From NCBI GenBank assembly GCA_003132425.1, contig PKXS01000132.1, forward strand, positions 44,990 through 80,120: a stretch of 35,131 nucleotides of DNA, read 5' to 3'. This document shows positions 16,990 through 27,514 of the stretch, in pieces. Within the stretch, counting starts at the first letter, position 1, and each line of letters starts with the position of its first letter. The notes below the pieces were generated by a model. That model worked only from the letters and a program-made list of their open reading frames with translations. It was not told the DNA's origin and searched no databases. This DNA is from Gammaproteobacteria bacterium. Lineage in GTDB: Bacteria > Pseudomonadota > Gammaproteobacteria > Steroidobacterales > Steroidobacteraceae. Both the position numbers and the translations under genes were made by a program.

Positions 16990-19884
16990 ATGGCGCCCAT
17001 GAGTCATTCCCTTGCCGAGCAATTAGCGACCACGGCGTTGTACGGCGGAAACGCGGGTTTCGTCGAGGATCTGTACGAACTATTCTTGCGAGATCCGCAA
17101 GCTGTGGATCCGACCTGGCGAGAATACTTCAGCGGCGTGGCCGCAGGCTCCAAGGGTGAGGTTGCGCACGGTCCGATTCGCGAGCGCCTGACCCGGCTAC
17201 AGGCACCCGCTGCCGCGGCCGCGCGCGGCCATGCCGCGGACTCCGATGAGGCCAGCGCGAAACAAGGTGCCGTGTCGCGCCTGATTCAGGTCTATGCCAA
17301 TCGCGGGCACTTGGTCGCCAATCTTGATCCGTTGGGCATGCAGAAGCGCGGCAAGCCGTACGTGCTCGAGTTGGAGTACTTTGGTCTGTCGGCCGCCGAT
17401 TTGGACACCGAATTCTTTACCGGCAGCCATATCGAGGCAATTGCGGCACGCGCGAAACTCAAAGACATTCTGGCGCTGCTCAAGTTCATCTACGGCGACA
17501 CGATCGGCGCCGAGTTCGCCCACGTGTCGAATACGGACGAGCGCCTGTGGCTGCGGGATAATTTTCAATCTGACCGAATCGGGCGCCGCTTCACCGCCGA
17601 TGAGAAGAAAAATATTCTTTGGCAGCTCACCGCCGCGGAAGCGCTCGAGCGCTACCTGCATACCAAGTACGTCGGCCAGAAGCGGTTTTCGCTCGAGGGC
17701 GGCGATAGCCTCATACCCTTGCTCGACAGCCTGGTGCAGCTGGGTGGAAAAGCCGGCATCGAGGAGACCATCATCGGCATGGCGCATCGCGGCCGGCTCA
17801 ATGTGTTGGTAAATTTGCTCGGCAAGTCGCCCAATGACTTGTTCAGCGAATTTGAGGGGCAGTACGACCCGGTCAAGCTGCGCGGCTCGGGCGATGTCAA
17901 GTATCACAAGGGATTTTCCTCGGACCTCAAGACCGAGTCGGGCAATGTGCACGTCGCTCTGGCGTTCAATCCCTCGCATCTCGAGGTCGTGAATGCCGTC
18001 GTGGAAGGATCGGTTCGAGCGCGACAGGAACGGCGCGGCGATTCGAAGGGCGACAAAGTTCTGCCGGTGCAAATTCACGGAGACGCTGCGTTTGCAGGAC
18101 AGGGTGTGATCATGGAGACGCTGCAGCTGTCGCAGGCTCGCGGCTTTTACACGGGCGGTACCGTGCACATCATCATCAATAACCAGATCGGCTTCACCAC
18201 CAGCGATCCGCACGATGCACGTTCCACACTGTACTGCTCCGATGTCGCCAAGATGGTCGAGGCGCCGATTCTCCATGTCAACGCGGACGATCCTGAGGCC
18301 GTGTGCTTCGTCACACGATTTGCGCTCGAGTATCGGATGAAGTTTCATAAGGATGTGGTCATCGACCTCGTTTGCTATCGCCGGCACGGCCACAACGAAG
18401 CGGACGAACCCGCCGCGACCCAGCCGCTGATGTACCAGGTCATCCGCAAGAAGCTCACGGCGCGCCAGCTGTACGCTGACAAGCTCGCAGCCGAGGGAGT
18501 CCTCACAGCCGCAGAAGCCTTGAGTATGATCGACCAGTATCGCAAGGGCCTGGATGAGGGCCAGCCGCAGGCGCGCGCGGCGCTGGGTTTGATCGGCAAC
18601 AAATTTACCGTGGATTGGAGCGAGTATCTGGGCGCGGACTGGTCGGAAGCGGTGAAGACGGCGGTAGAAATGTCTCGCCTGCGGGCGCTCGGCAAAGCAA
18701 TTACGACTTACCCGGCAGACTGGTCGCTGCATCCGCGCGTACTCGCGATCATGCAGGCGCGCGAGAAAATGGTGTCGGGAGAGCTCGGGCTCGACTGGGG
18801 CTGCGCGGAGAATTTGGCCTATGCCAGCCTGATTCAAGAGGGGTATCCCGTTCGGCTCACGGGCCAAGACAGCGGCCGAGGTACTTTCTTTCACCGGCAC
18901 GCCGTACTGCACGATCAAGTCACGGGACGCCTCTACGTTCCTTTACAGCATCTGGCGACGAACCAGCCGACGTTTACGGTGACCGACTCGGTTTTGTCGG
19001 AAGAGGCCGTAATGGGTTTTGAATATGGATTTTCCACCACCGAACCGCACTGCTTGACCATTTGGGAGGGTCAGTTCGGCGACTTTTGCAACGGCGCACA
19101 GGTGATCATCGATCAGTTCATCAGCTCGGGTGAAGCGAAGTGGGCCCGTCTCTCGGGCATCACGTTGTTCTTGCCGCACGGATATGAAGGCCAGGGTCCC
19201 GAGCATTCGTCGGCGCGTTTGGAACGCTTCCTGCAATTGTGCGCCGAGTACAATATTCAAGTCTGCGTGCCGTCGACGCCGGCGCAAATGTTTCATATGC
19301 TGCGGCGGCAAATGCTGCGCCCCTTGCGCAAGCCCCTCATTATCATGACCCCGAAGAGCTTATTGCGTAACCCGTTGTCGGTCTCGCGGCTCGAGGAGTT
19401 CTCGATGGGCGGCTTTCGCACGGTAATCGACGAAATCGACGACATTAAATCCGCGGCGGTAACGCGAATAGTGCTGTGCAGCGGCAAGGTTTACTTCGAT
19501 TTGCTGAAGGCGCGACGCGAAGCGAAGATCGATGCGGTTGCCATCGTTCGCCTCGAGCAGCTCTATCCATTTCCATCCGATGAATACGAAGCCATCATAC
19601 GAAAGTACTCGAACGCGCACGAAATCGTCTGGTGCCAAGAGGAACCGCAAAATCAGGGCAGCTGGTATCAGATTCGGCATCGCTTGCAGTCGAAGCTCGA
19701 AGCGAAGCACGAACTTCTCTATGCAGGGCGCGCCGGCGCCGCGGCGCCCGCCACCGGCATTTCCGCTCTGCATGAGCTGCAACAGAAAAATTTGGTGACT
19801 GCGGCCCTGCAAGGAATACCGCCGGAAGAGGCTTCCAGACAAACGATGCGCCTCCCGGCGGCGCAAACCAGGACGGGTTCATGA
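16990..19884 (+). CDS. sucA: 2-oxoglutarate dehydrogenase E1 component
   Basis: A 964-residue thiamine-diphosphate enzyme that decarboxylates 2-oxoglutarate and transfers succinyl to the lipoyl group of E2. The N-terminal E1o motif [20 protein letters not shown] is present and is needed in the family for binding E2/E3. Later come [40 protein letters not shown], the C-terminal transketolase half with [22 protein letters not shown], and EEPQNQGSW. Two ATGs (16990 and 16999) are both possible starts; no strong ribosome site separates them. The stop overlaps the sucB start by 4 nt. The 118-bp upstream gap has a weak promoter candidate (TTCCAT 16893-16898, TAAACT 16916-16921). Confidence 0.97.
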   Translation: MAPMSHSLAEQLATTALYGGNAGFVEDLYELFLRDPQAVDPTWREYFSGVAAGSKGEVAHGPIRERLTRLQAPAAAAARGHAADSDEASAKQGAVSRLIQVYANRGHLVANLDPLGMQKRGKPYVLELEYFGLSAADLDTEFFTGSHIEAIAARAKLKDILALLKFIYGDTIGAEFAHVSNTDERLWLRDNFQSDRIGRRFTADEKKNILWQLTAAEALERYLHTKYVGQKRFSLEGGDSLIPLLDSLVQLGGKAGIEETIIGMAHRGRLNVLVNLLGKSPNDLFSEFEGQYDPVKLRGSGDVKYHKGFSSDLKTESGNVHVALAFNPSHLEVVNAVVEGSVRARQERRGDSKGDKVLPVQIHGDAAFAGQGVIMETLQLSQARGFYTGGTVHIIINNQIGFTTSDPHDARSTLYCSDVAKMVEAPILHVNADDPEAVCFVTRFALEYRMKFHKDVVIDLVCYRRHGHNEADEPAATQPLMYQVIRKKLTARQLYADKLAAEGVLTAAEALSMIDQYRKGLDEGQPQARAALGLIGNKFTVDWSEYLGADWSEAVKTAVEMSRLRALGKAITTYPADWSLHPRVLAIMQAREKMVSGELGLDWGCAENLAYASLIQEGYPVRLTGQDSGRGTFFHRHAVLHDQVTGRLYVPLQHLATNQPTFTVTDSVLSEEAVMGFEYGFSTTEPHCLTIWEGQFGDFCNGAQVIIDQFISSGEAKWARLSGITLFLPHGYEGQGPEHSSARLERFLQLCAEYNIQVCVPSTPAQMFHMLRRQMLRPLRKPLIIMTPKSLLRNPLSVSRLEEFSMGGFRTVIDEIDDIKSAAVTRIVLCSGKVYFDLLKARREAKIDAVAIVRLEQLYPFPSDEYEAIIRKYSNAHEIVWCQEEPQNQGSWYQIRHRLQSKLEAKHELLYAGRAGAAAPATGISALHELQQKNLVTAALQGIPPEEASRQTMRLPAAQTRTGS

Positions 19885-21092
19885 CTATTGAAGTCCGAGT
19901 GCCGCAGCTGCCGGAGTCGGTGGCCGATGCGACGCTGATCGGATGGCGCAAGCAGCCCGGCGATGCCGTGGCGCGCGATGAAAATCTGGTCGATCTGGAG
20001 ACCGACAAAGTGGTGCTCGAGGTGCCCGCGCCGGCTGCCGGCGTGCTCACGGAGATCCGGCTCAAGGATGGCGCTACGGTGACCAGCGGCCAAATACTGG
20101 CGGTGATCGAGGAGAGTGCTGCCGCCCCCGCGGTCGTCGCCGCGGCGAATGGCGGCGCGACCGCCGTCGCGGCCAAATTGAGCCCGGCGGCGAAGCGGGT
20201 TGTCGAAGAGAACAAAGTGGATCCAAAGGCGCTGTCCGGATCGGGCCGCGACGGACGTGTTTCGAAATCAGATGTGGTGAATTACCTCTCCGCGAAACAA
20301 GCAGCGCCGGCGCCGACACCCACGCTGGCGCCCGCTTCCGCGCCCGCCGCCAAGGCGCCGGCAGCGCCTCCGAATCGCAGCGCTCGCGGCGCACGTGGGG
20401 AACAGCATGTGCCGATGACGCGTCTGCGCGCGCGGATCGCCGAACGCATGGTGCAGGCGCAGGCCACGCAGGCGTTGCTGACCTCGTTCAACGAGGTCGA
20501 TTTGAAGTCCGTCAATGAAATGCGCAGCCGCTACAAGGATAGATTCGAGAAACAATACGGCGTGAAGCTCGGTTTCATGTCGTTTTTTACCAAAGCCTGT
20601 GTCGAGGCGCTGAAGAAATTCCCGACCGTGAATGCCTCCGTCGAAGGCAACGACATCGTGTATCACGAATACTTCGACATTGGCGTGGCGGTCTCGACCG
20701 ATCGCGGGTTGATCGTTCCGGTGCTGCGCGACGCGGATCAGCAGAGCTTCGCCGACATCGAGAAATCGATCGCCAATTTCGCCGGGCGTGCCCGTACCGG
20801 CACGATCACGATCGAGGAGCTGACGGGCGGCACGTTCACCATCACCAACGGCGGCGTATTCGGATCGCTGCTGTCGACGCCCATCGTCAATTCTCCGCAG
20901 AGCGCCATTCTCGGCATGCACAAGATTCAGGATCGAGCGGTGGTGATCGACGGCCAGCTCGCCGTTCGCCCCATGATGTACATCGCGTTGACCTATGATC
21001 ACCGCATCATCGACGGTCGCGAAGCGGTGGAGTTTTTGGTGACGGTCAAGCAGTGTCTGGAAGATCCCGCACGCATGGTGCTCGGCATATGA
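19881..21092 (+). CDS. sucB: Dihydrolipoyllysine-residue succinyltransferase (E2 of OGDH)
   Basis: A 403-residue E2 protein. A single lipoyl domain occupies residues ~1-75, with the modified lysine in [11 protein letters not shown] peripheral-subunit-binding domain ([30 protein letters not shown]) follows, then an Ala/Pro-rich flexible linker (~135-170), then the catalytic acyltransferase domain, with [14 protein letters not shown] and the active-site [11 protein letters not shown] near the end. The usual E. coli SucB length is 405. It is coupled by ATGA overlaps to sucA upstream and lpd downstream, fitting a single OGDH operon. Confidence 0.97.
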   Translation: MTIEVRVPQLPESVADATLIGWRKQPGDAVARDENLVDLETDKVVLEVPAPAAGVLTEIRLKDGATVTSGQILAVIEESAAAPAVVAAANGGATAVAAKLSPAAKRVVEENKVDPKALSGSGRDGRVSKSDVVNYLSAKQAAPAPTPTLAPASAPAAKAPAAPPNRSARGARGEQHVPMTRLRARIAERMVQAQATQALLTSFNEVDLKSVNEMRSRYKDRFEKQYGVKLGFMSFFTKACVEALKKFPTVNASVEGNDIVYHEYFDIGVAVSTDRGLIVPVLRDADQQSFADIEKSIANFAGRARTGTITIEELTGGTFTITNGGVFGSLLSTPIVNSPQSAILGMHKIQDRAVVIDGQLAVRPMMYIALTYDHRIIDGREAVEFLVTVKQCLEDPARMVLGI

Positions 21093-22516
21093 GCGACTCC
21101 TACGATGTGGTCGTAATCGGCGCGGGCCCTGCCGGCTATCCGGCGGCGATTCGCGCCGGACAAAATAAGCTCAAGGTCGCGTGCGTGGACGAGTGGAAGA
21201 ACTTCGACGGCTCGTATGCTTTCGGCGGCACCTGCTTGAACGCCGGCTGCATCCCCTCGAAGGCGCTGCTTGAGTCCTCCGAGCTATACCAGCGCGCCAA
21301 GGACGAATTTTCTGTTCACGGCATCAAGCTCGGCGGCGTCGAACTCGATCTCGCGGCGATGCAGAGGCGTCGAGCGTCGATCGTCAAGACCATGACGGGC
21401 GGCATTACGGCCCTGTTCAAGGCAAACGGCGTGCTGGGTATTCAAGGACATGGGCGCCTGCTGCCCGGGAATAAGGTTCTCGTGACCGGCGCCGACGGCG
21501 CCGAGAAGCCTCTGCAAGCCAAGCACGTCATCTTGGCATCGGGATCCGTGCCGGTGCGGCTCAGGACCGTGCCGCACGACGGCAAGCACATCGTCGATTC
21601 ATGGAACGCACTGGAGTTCGATGCGGTGCCCGCGCGCCTTGGCGTGATCGGAGCCGGCGTGATCGGTCTCGAACTCGGCAGCGTTTGGCGGCGATTGGGC
21701 AGCGAAGTGACCATACTCGAGGCGCTCGAGCAGTTGCTGCCTATTGTGGATCAATCGATCGCGAAAGAAGCTCAACGCCATTTCAAGCAGCAGGGTCTTA
21801 ACATCAAATTGGGCGCCACGGTCTCAAGCGCCGCCGTCAACGGCGCCGCGGTCGATGTCGTGTATACCGATGCGCAAGGCGAACATGGACTTCAAGTCGA
21901 CAAGCTCGTGGTGGCCGTGGGGCGCCGACCGTTCACCGAAGGCTTATTGGCCGGGGGCACCGGCGTTGAGCTTGATCAACGCGGATTCATTCAGGTGGAC
22001 GAGCAGTGCCGCACAAATGCCCCGAACGTCTGGGCCATCGGCGACGCCGTGCGCGGACCGATGCTCGCGCATAAGGGCAAGGAGGAAGGGCTCATGGTGG
22101 CCGATCTCATCGCCGGCCACTTTGCGGAAATGAACTACAAGGTCATTCCGTCGGTGATCTATACGGCGCCCGAGATTGCCTGGGTGGGGCAGACGGAGGA
22201 GCAAGTCAAAACATCCGGACGGCCTTACAAGGCTGGCAGCTTCCCATTTTCGGCCAGCGGTCGCGCACGCGCGATGGAAGCGGCGCAGGGTTTGGCTAAG
22301 ATCGTGTCCGCCAAAGATGATGACGAGGTGCTCGGTATTCACATCATCGGGCCGATGGCCGGGGAGCTGATCGCCGAGGCGGTGCTGGCGATGGAGTATT
22401 CCGCGAGCACGGAGGATATTCAACGCACCATCCACGCCCATCCTACCTTGTCCGAGGCCATACATGAGGCAGCGCTCGCCGTGGACAAGAAGTCGATCGA
22501 CGGCATCAACCGTTAG
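21089..22516 (+). CDS. lpd: Dihydrolipoyl dehydrogenase (E3)
   Basis: A 475-residue flavin disulfide oxidoreductase that reoxidises the lipoyl groups of the E2 subunit with NAD. The start is ATG 21089, which overlaps the sucB stop (ATGA) and directly precedes the FAD-binding [18 protein letters not shown]. The redox disulfide lies in [16 protein letters not shown], the NAD-binding loop is [31 protein letters not shown] follows, and the C-terminal active-site His-Glu region is [13 protein letters not shown]. Its position suggests it is the OGDH-dedicated E3. panB begins 14 nt later. Confidence 0.97.
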   Translation: MSDSYDVVVIGAGPAGYPAAIRAGQNKLKVACVDEWKNFDGSYAFGGTCLNAGCIPSKALLESSELYQRAKDEFSVHGIKLGGVELDLAAMQRRRASIVKTMTGGITALFKANGVLGIQGHGRLLPGNKVLVTGADGAEKPLQAKHVILASGSVPVRLRTVPHDGKHIVDSWNALEFDAVPARLGVIGAGVIGLELGSVWRRLGSEVTILEALEQLLPIVDQSIAKEAQRHFKQQGLNIKLGATVSSAAVNGAAVDVVYTDAQGEHGLQVDKLVVAVGRRPFTEGLLAGGTGVELDQRGFIQVDEQCRTNAPNVWAIGDAVRGPMLAHKGKEEGLMVADLIAGHFAEMNYKVIPSVIYTAPEIAWVGQTEEQVKTSGRPYKAGSFPFSASGRARAMEAAQGLAKIVSAKDDDEVLGIHIIGPMAGELIAEAVLAMEYSASTEDIQRTIHAHPTLSEAIHEAALAVDKKSIDGINR

Positions 22517-22530
22517 ATCGGCGACCAGCG

Positions 22531-23337
22531 ATGAGTAGTCGAAAGCCCGTTACGCTGCACCGCCTGCGCGAAATGCACGCGACGGGCGAAAAGATTGCCG
22601 TGCTGACGTGCTACGACGCGGCGTTTGCCCGAGTCTTGGACGAGGCCGGGGTCGATGTACTGTTGGTCGGAGACTCGTTGGGAATGGTTCTGCAGGGCCG
22701 ACCCAGCACCTTGCCCGTGTCGCTGGACACGATGGCGTATCACACGGAATGCGTTGCAAGAGGCAATCGCACTGCCTGGGTGATTGCCGACATGCCCTTT
22801 GGGAGCTATCAGGAATCGGCGGAGCTTGCGATGCGCCACGCCGTGCGGCTGATGCAATCCGGCGCGCACATGGTAAAGCTCGAAGGCGGGGGTTGGACCG
22901 CGCCGATCGTGCGCGTCCTCGTTGACCGCGGAGTTCCTGTTTGCGCGCACCTCGGTTTCACTCCGCAGTCGGTGTACGCGCTGGGCGGTTACCGGGTCCA
23001 AGGCCGCGACGAGGGCGCGAGCCGAGTGCTGAAGCAGCATGCCGCCGAACTGGCCGGGGCGGGGGCGGCGCTGCTGGTGCTGGAGATGGTCCCGGCGGCA
23101 CTCGCTCGTGATTTGACCAATACGCTGCCGATACCGGTCATCGGCATCGGCGCCGGCGCCGGCTGCGGCGGTCAGGTTCTGGTGCTGCACGACATGCTGG
23201 GTCTTACCGGCAGCGAGCCGTTGCGCTTCGTGCGCGATTTTCTGGACGGCAGCTCCAGTATAGAGGCCGCGGTGCGCAAGTTCGTAACGGATGTGCGGGC
23301 CGGGCGGTTTCCGGACGACGCCATCCACAGTTTCTGA
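22531..23337 (+). CDS. panB: 3-methyl-2-oxobutanoate hydroxymethyltransferase
   Basis: A 268-residue (beta/alpha)8 enzyme that makes ketopantoate from 2-oxoisovalerate and methylene-THF, the first step to pantothenate and CoA. Recognised by [54 protein letters not shown] and [25 protein letters not shown]. Length is normal (E. coli 264). It lies 14 nt after lpd with no clear Shine-Dalgarno and no terminator in the gap, so it is probably read from the suc operon. Confidence 0.96.
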   Translation: MSSRKPVTLHRLREMHATGEKIAVLTCYDAAFARVLDEAGVDVLLVGDSLGMVLQGRPSTLPVSLDTMAYHTECVARGNRTAWVIADMPFGSYQESAELAMRHAVRLMQSGAHMVKLEGGGWTAPIVRVLVDRGVPVCAHLGFTPQSVYALGGYRVQGRDEGASRVLKQHAAELAGAGAALLVLEMVPAALARDLTNTLPIPVIGIGAGAGCGGQVLVLHDMLGLTGSEPLRFVRDFLDGSSSIEAAVRKFVTDVRAGRFPDDAIHSF

Positions 23338-23349
23338 TCCGTTACCCGC

Positions 23350-24174
23350 ATGCAAGTAATCCGCACCATTGCCGAGCTGCGTCCGGCGCTCGAGGACAGG
23401 CGCGAGATCTCGCTGGTGCCGACCATGGGAAACTTGCACGCAGGACACCTCTCGCTGGTGCGGATCGCCCGCGAGCGGGGCGGCACCGTGGTCGCCAGCG
23501 TCTTCGTCAACCGGCTCCAGTTCGCGCCGCACGAGGATTTTGCGCACTACCCGCGTACCCTCGAGCACGATTGCGAGCTGTTGGCGGCCGGCGGCTGCGA
23601 CATCGTCTTCGTGCCGACGGAACAGGAGATCTATCCGGAGGCGCAAAGCTTCACGGTGCAGGCGCCCGCTGATTTGGCCGACGTCCTCGAGGGACAGGTG
23701 CGGCCGGGTTTCTTTACCGGTGTTTGCACGGTGGTGCTGAAGCTGTTCAATATCGTGCGGCCCGCGGCGGCGGTGTTCGGCAAGAAGGACTATCAGCAAC
23801 TCTTGGTGATACGAAAAATGGTGCGGCAACTGGCGCTGCCGATCGACGTGCTGGCCGCGGACATCATTCGCGACGCCGGCGGCCTCGCCTTGTCGTCCCG
23901 CAACGGTTACCTGAATGACTCGCAGCGGGCCGAGGCCGCACAACTCCATGCGGCGCTGCGGGCGTTGGCCGAGAAAGTACGATCCGGCCGTACGGATTGG
24001 CCGCGGCTCGAGGCACAGGCCGTCGAATTTCTATCCGCGCGTGGCTGGCAACCGGACTACGTGGCGATTCGCGGACGCGCCGGCCTCGAGGCGCCCATCC
24101 CGGGCGCGGCGCTGGTGGCACTGGGCGCCGCCAGGCTGGGCGCAACGCGCCTCATCGACAACGTTGAAGTGTGA
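23350..24174 (+). CDS. panC: Pantothenate synthetase
   Basis: A 274-residue ligase joining pantoate and beta-alanine with ATP. Signature segments are SLVPTMGNLHAGHLSLV with the nucleotide-binding HxGH motif, ASVFVNRLQFAPHEDF, TGVCTVVLKLFNIVRPAAAVFGKKDYQQLLVI, and LALSSRNGYL near the KMSKS position. It is slightly shorter than E. coli PanC (283). It follows panB by 12 nt and ends 11 nt before the convergent relA stop. panD (aspartate decarboxylase) is not in the window. Confidence 0.95.
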   Translation: MQVIRTIAELRPALEDRREISLVPTMGNLHAGHLSLVRIARERGGTVVASVFVNRLQFAPHEDFAHYPRTLEHDCELLAAGGCDIVFVPTEQEIYPEAQSFTVQAPADLADVLEGQVRPGFFTGVCTVVLKLFNIVRPAAAVFGKKDYQQLLVIRKMVRQLALPIDVLAADIIRDAGGLALSSRNGYLNDSQRAEAAQLHAALRALAEKVRSGRTDWPRLEAQAVEFLSARGWQPDYVAIRGRAGLEAPIPGAALVALGAARLGATRLIDNVEV

Positions 24175-24185
24175 TCGGCGGAGCG

Positions 24186-26288
24186 CTATTTCTTACGTCT
24201 GGCGGAAATGATATTGGGCAGCTGCGCAATGCGCATCAGCACCCGCGACAACTGCGGCAGCCCGTCGATCGAAATCGCGATTTGCATGTGCGCCACGTTG
24301 TCCCGCCGATCGGTGACCGTATTCATACCCTGGATGCTGATTTTTTCATCGGCCAGCGCCGCGCTCACATCGCGCACCAGGCCGCGCCGATCGAATGCCT
24401 GCACTTCGATGTCCACCGGAAATTCGCCGGCCGCCATTTGTCCCCAGGCGACAGCGAGGATGCGCGCCGGCGCCTTTGCGCCGAGCCGGGCGAGATTCGC
24501 GCAGGATTGGCCGTGAATGCTGACGCCCCGGCCCACGGTAATGTAGCCAACGATGGGTTCCGGCGGCACCGGCTTGCAGCAGCGCGCGTAGCTCGACAGC
24601 AAATCGCCGATGCCTTGTACTTCCATTTCCGGTTCACGCGGAGTCGGCGCGCGCGATCGCGAAGGCGGCTCGGGGCGAACCTCACGCGCATGCAGCAAGC
24701 GCTGAATGGCGCCGGCGACTTGTGCAGGGCTCACTTCTCCTAGGCCGAGCGCTTCGTGCAGGCTTTCAGTGCTCTGAAGCTTCAGCTCGCTCAGCAACTC
24801 CGGCATCGGCGGGCTGTTGACGCCGAGCCGTTGGATCTCGCGCTCCAGCATCGCCCGGCCTTCGGCTTTGTTCTGTGTTTCGTTCTGTTTGCGGAACCAT
24901 GCCCGTACCTTGTTACGGTGCCGGGGACTTGCGAGAAATCCGGACTGGGCGGACAACCAATCCCGCGACGGCTGCGGCGTCTTGGCTGCGATGATTTCCA
25001 CCGTTTCGCTGTTCTTGAGCGGATAGTCCAGTGCCACCATGCGCCCGTTGACCTTTGCGCCGCGCGTGCGATGTCCCAGATCCGTGTGCACTTGATAAGC
25101 AAAATCCAGCGCCGTGCCGCCGACCGGCACATCGACGATTTCCCCTTTAGGCGACAATACATAAATGCGGTCCTGAAACAGGTCGATCCGCATGCGATCG
25201 AGAAAGTCGCGCTCCGTCTCGCTGCCCTCGACGGGCGCCAACAGAGAACGCAGCTGGTTGATCTTGCGCTCATAGGCCTGGTCGCCGCGGCCGCCCTCTT
25301 TATAGCGCCAATGTGCCGCAACCCCGCGCTCGGAATTGGCGTGCATTTCATGCGTGCGGATCTGAATTTCGACCGGCTCGGCGCCGGGGCCGATGACAGC
25401 CGTGTGAATCGAGCGGTACAGATTGTCCTTCGGGGTTGCAATATAGTCGTCGAATTCACCGGGGATGAATTGCCACAGCGAGTGGACGGCGCCCAGCGCG
25501 GCATAACAGTCGGCAACGGTGTTGACGAGGACGCGCGCGGCTCGAATATCCATCAGCTGTTCGAAGGCAAGGCGCTTGGCCTGCATCTTGCGCCAAATGC
25601 TGAAAATGTGCTTTGGCCGGCCCTCGATCCTCGCCTCGATGCCGGCGCTTTGCAGTTCTCCCTGCAGCAGCGCCTTCAACTCCTCGATATAGCGCTCGCG
25701 TTCCGACCGGCGCAGCTTCAAGGCCGTCGCAATATGCTTGTATTCGAGCGGCTGCAGGTAGCGAAAGGCTAGGTCTTCCAGCTCCCATTTCACTTGCCAA
25801 ACGCCAAGCCGGTTGGCAAGCGGTGCGTATACTTCGCGGGTCTCGACGGCGAGCTTGCGCTGTACGGCGAGGCTTAGCGACTTTGCGGAACGCATTCTTT
25901 GCAGTTGCTCGGCAAGCCGAACCACGACCAGTCGAACGTCGCCGATCACCGCGAGCAGCATCTTGCGCAAGGCTTCGGCCTGGCCGGGGTCGAGGCCTTG
26001 TTCGGGAGTCCAATCCGGCGGCAGACCGAACCGGCCGAGTTGATTCAGGCCCCGGGCCAGTTGCGTCGCCTCGGCGCCGAAACGCATGGCCGCAATTTCG
26101 CGATCCATCAGCTTGGCCTCGAGCAGCGGTCGCAGCATTGCGGCGATCACCACATCATCGTCGGCATCGAGAGTGCGTACGATCTCGGCGACGTCCAAGG
26201 CCGTATCGCGCAAGGCCGCGCCAGGTGCCGGCAGTTCCAGATCACGCACGGCCGCAAAAGCGACGTCCAGCCGAGGGCTAGCCGTCAT
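24186..26288 (-). CDS. relA: GTP pyrophosphokinase RelA (ppGpp synthetase I)
   Basis: A 700-residue long RSH protein, synthesising (p)ppGpp on starved ribosomes. The N-terminal hydrolase domain is degenerate: the segment RPLLEAKLMDREIAA replaces the HD metal motif. The synthetase domain has YGRPKH-like EGRPKHIFSIWRKMQ and GEFDDYIATPK. EFDD is the acidic ExDD motif of monofunctional RelA, not the RxKD of Rel/SpoT. A TGS domain (VLSPKGEIVDVPVGGTALDF), a cysteine region with SYARCCKPVPPEPI, and a C-terminal ACT domain (IQGMNTVTDRR) follow. ATG 26288 is chosen; the frame is open to 26426, overlapping ruvC, so GTG 26312 is another option. It is divergent from ruvC. Confidence 0.94.
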   Translation of the reverse strand: MTASPRLDVAFAAVRDLELPAPGAALRDTALDVAEIVRTLDADDDVVIAAMLRPLLEAKLMDREIAAMRFGAEATQLARGLNQLGRFGLPPDWTPEQGLDPGQAEALRKMLLAVIGDVRLVVVRLAEQLQRMRSAKSLSLAVQRKLAVETREVYAPLANRLGVWQVKWELEDLAFRYLQPLEYKHIATALKLRRSERERYIEELKALLQGELQSAGIEARIEGRPKHIFSIWRKMQAKRLAFEQLMDIRAARVLVNTVADCYAALGAVHSLWQFIPGEFDDYIATPKDNLYRSIHTAVIGPGAEPVEIQIRTHEMHANSERGVAAHWRYKEGGRGDQAYERKINQLRSLLAPVEGSETERDFLDRMRIDLFQDRIYVLSPKGEIVDVPVGGTALDFAYQVHTDLGHRTRGAKVNGRMVALDYPLKNSETVEIIAAKTPQPSRDWLSAQSGFLASPRHRNKVRAWFRKQNETQNKAEGRAMLEREIQRLGVNSPPMPELLSELKLQSTESLHEALGLGEVSPAQVAGAIQRLLHAREVRPEPPSRSRAPTPREPEMEVQGIGDLLSSYARCCKPVPPEPIVGYITVGRGVSIHGQSCANLARLGAKAPARILAVAWGQMAAGEFPVDIEVQAFDRRGLVRDVSAALADEKISIQGMNTVTDRRDNVAHMQIAISIDGLPQLSRVLMRIAQLPNIISARRKK

Positions 26289-26359
26289 TCGGGTTGTCGC
26301 GGTGGTTTCCACGTGATGTGCGCGGGCTTTGGCCGGTGGGTTTAAGCGCCTATTGCCGG

Positions 26360-26365
26360 TATCAT
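26360..26365 (+). promoter_or_regulatory. Putative -10 box for ruvC in the relA-ruvC divergent gap
   Basis: TATCAT at 26360-26365 lies 8 nt before the ruvC ATG at 26374, and no Shine-Dalgarno is present. No clear -35 partner is visible at the proper distance. The 85-bp gap between the divergent relA and ruvC starts holds nothing else I can name. Confidence 0.3.
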
Positions 26366-26373
26366 ACTCGTCA

Positions 26374-26910
26374 ATGACAGATCTCAGCGTACGCGTTGAA
26401 CCGGGGAGCGTGCGGGTACTCGGCATCGACCCAGGGTCTCAGCGCACCGGCTTTGGCGTCCTGGATGCCAATGGGCTGCGATTGACCTACGTGGCGAGCG
26501 GCGTGATCCGTACCCAGAACGGCGAATTTTCCGCGCGCCTATGCGAGATATTTCGCTGCGTGCAAACCATTGTGGCGCAGTACCGCCCCCAGGAGATTGC
26601 CATCGAGCGAGTGTTCGTCAATCGCAATCCCGACAGCGCGTTAAAATTAGGTCAGGCGCGCGGCGCGGCGATTTGCGGCACCGCCGATGCCAATGCCGAG
26701 GTTTTCGAATACGCTGCCCGCCAGATAAAACAGGCCGTCGTCGGGTCGGGCAGCGCGGAAAAGGCGCAAGTGCAGCTAATGATGAAGAACATTCTCAAGC
26801 TCGAGGGCCCGGTGGCCGCCGACGCGGCCGATGCCTTGGCGACCGCGGTTTGCCATGCGCTGCGGGGCCGCATGCGCGCGTCCCTCTTGCGCACGGCGAG
26901 CCGCGAATGA
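26374..26910 (+). CDS. ruvC: Crossover junction endodeoxyribonuclease RuvC
   Basis: A 178-residue Holliday-junction resolvase. The four acidic catalytic positions are visible: Asp19 in VLGIDPGSQRTGFGV, Glu in EIAIERVFVN, and the two Asp in AADAADALATAVCHA. ATG 26374 gives a 12-residue extension relative to E. coli, where the first Asp is residue 7. GTG 26410 would give exactly Asp7, but its GGGGAG is only 1 nt away from the codon. The stop overlaps the ruvA start by 4 nt. First gene of the ruvCAB set, divergent from relA. Confidence 0.95.
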   Translation: MTDLSVRVEPGSVRVLGIDPGSQRTGFGVLDANGLRLTYVASGVIRTQNGEFSARLCEIFRCVQTIVAQYRPQEIAIERVFVNRNPDSALKLGQARGAAICGTADANAEVFEYAARQIKQAVVGSGSAEKAQVQLMMKNILKLEGPVAADAADALATAVCHALRGRMRASLLRTASRE

Positions 26911-27506
26911 TCGGCTTCCTTAAAGGCCGGCTTGCCGCCAAACAGCCGCCGATGCTTCTGGTCGATGTCAGCGGCGTCGGCTACGAGTTGGAAGCGCCGA
27001 TGTCGACGTTCTACGTCCTGCCGGCCGCCGGTGAACCGGTAGCTTTGTTCACTCATCTGGTGATTCGGGAGGACGCGCATATCCTGTTCGGCTTCGCCAC
27101 CGACGCTGAGCGCCGATTGTTTCGCGGCCTGCTCAAGGTGTCCGGCGTCGGTCCGAAGCTTGCGCTCGGAATACTGTCCGGTGCGAGCGTGGACGATTTC
27201 CTGCGCATCGTGGAGGCGGAGGATGTGGCGATGCTGACCCGGATTCCCGGCATCGGCCGCAAGACCGCGGAGCGCGTGATCATCGAAATGCGCGACAGCG
27301 CCAAGAAATTCGCGATGGCTGCATCGGAGTCCGCCGGCGCGGGAATGGGAGCCGCTCTCACTCCGCACAGCGAGGCGTTCAGCGCCCTGGTCGCACTGGG
27401 CTACAAACCGCCCGAGGCGACGCGGCTGCTAAAGTCGGCCGACGAGCCGGGACTGTCGACCACCGAAATCATTCGACGCGCGCTCAAGTCGGCCGCTAAG
27501 GCGTAA
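26907..27506 (+). CDS. ruvA: Holliday junction DNA helicase subunit RuvA
   Basis: A 199-residue protein that binds four-way junctions and loads RuvB. It begins MIGFLKGRL as in most RuvA proteins. The oligonucleotide-binding domain I includes [11 protein letters not shown] and [13 protein letters not shown]. Two helix-hairpin-helix motifs follow, [13 protein letters not shown] and [13 protein letters not shown]. The C-terminal domain III ([16 protein letters not shown]) contacts RuvB. The ATG overlaps the ruvC stop (ATGA), and ruvB follows 8 nt later. Confidence 0.97.
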   Translation: MIGFLKGRLAAKQPPMLLVDVSGVGYELEAPMSTFYVLPAAGEPVALFTHLVIREDAHILFGFATDAERRLFRGLLKVSGVGPKLALGILSGASVDDFLRIVEAEDVAMLTRIPGIGRKTAERVIIEMRDSAKKFAMAASESAGAGMGAALTPHSEAFSALVALGYKPPEATRLLKSADEPGLSTTEIIRRALKSAAKA

Positions 27507-27514
27507 GGTCACGC

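Noticed and set aside
17197-18918. 573-codon open frame on the minus strand
   Set aside because: It is antisense to sucA, with no family motif and no ribosome site; sucA is certain.
22513-23949. 478-codon open frame on the minus strand
   Set aside because: It covers panB and panC antisense and shows no protein-like domain pattern.
24171-26345. Several plus-strand open frames opposite relA (for example 24756-25772)
   Set aside because: They are reverse-strand shadows of relA; their translations have no recognisable motif.
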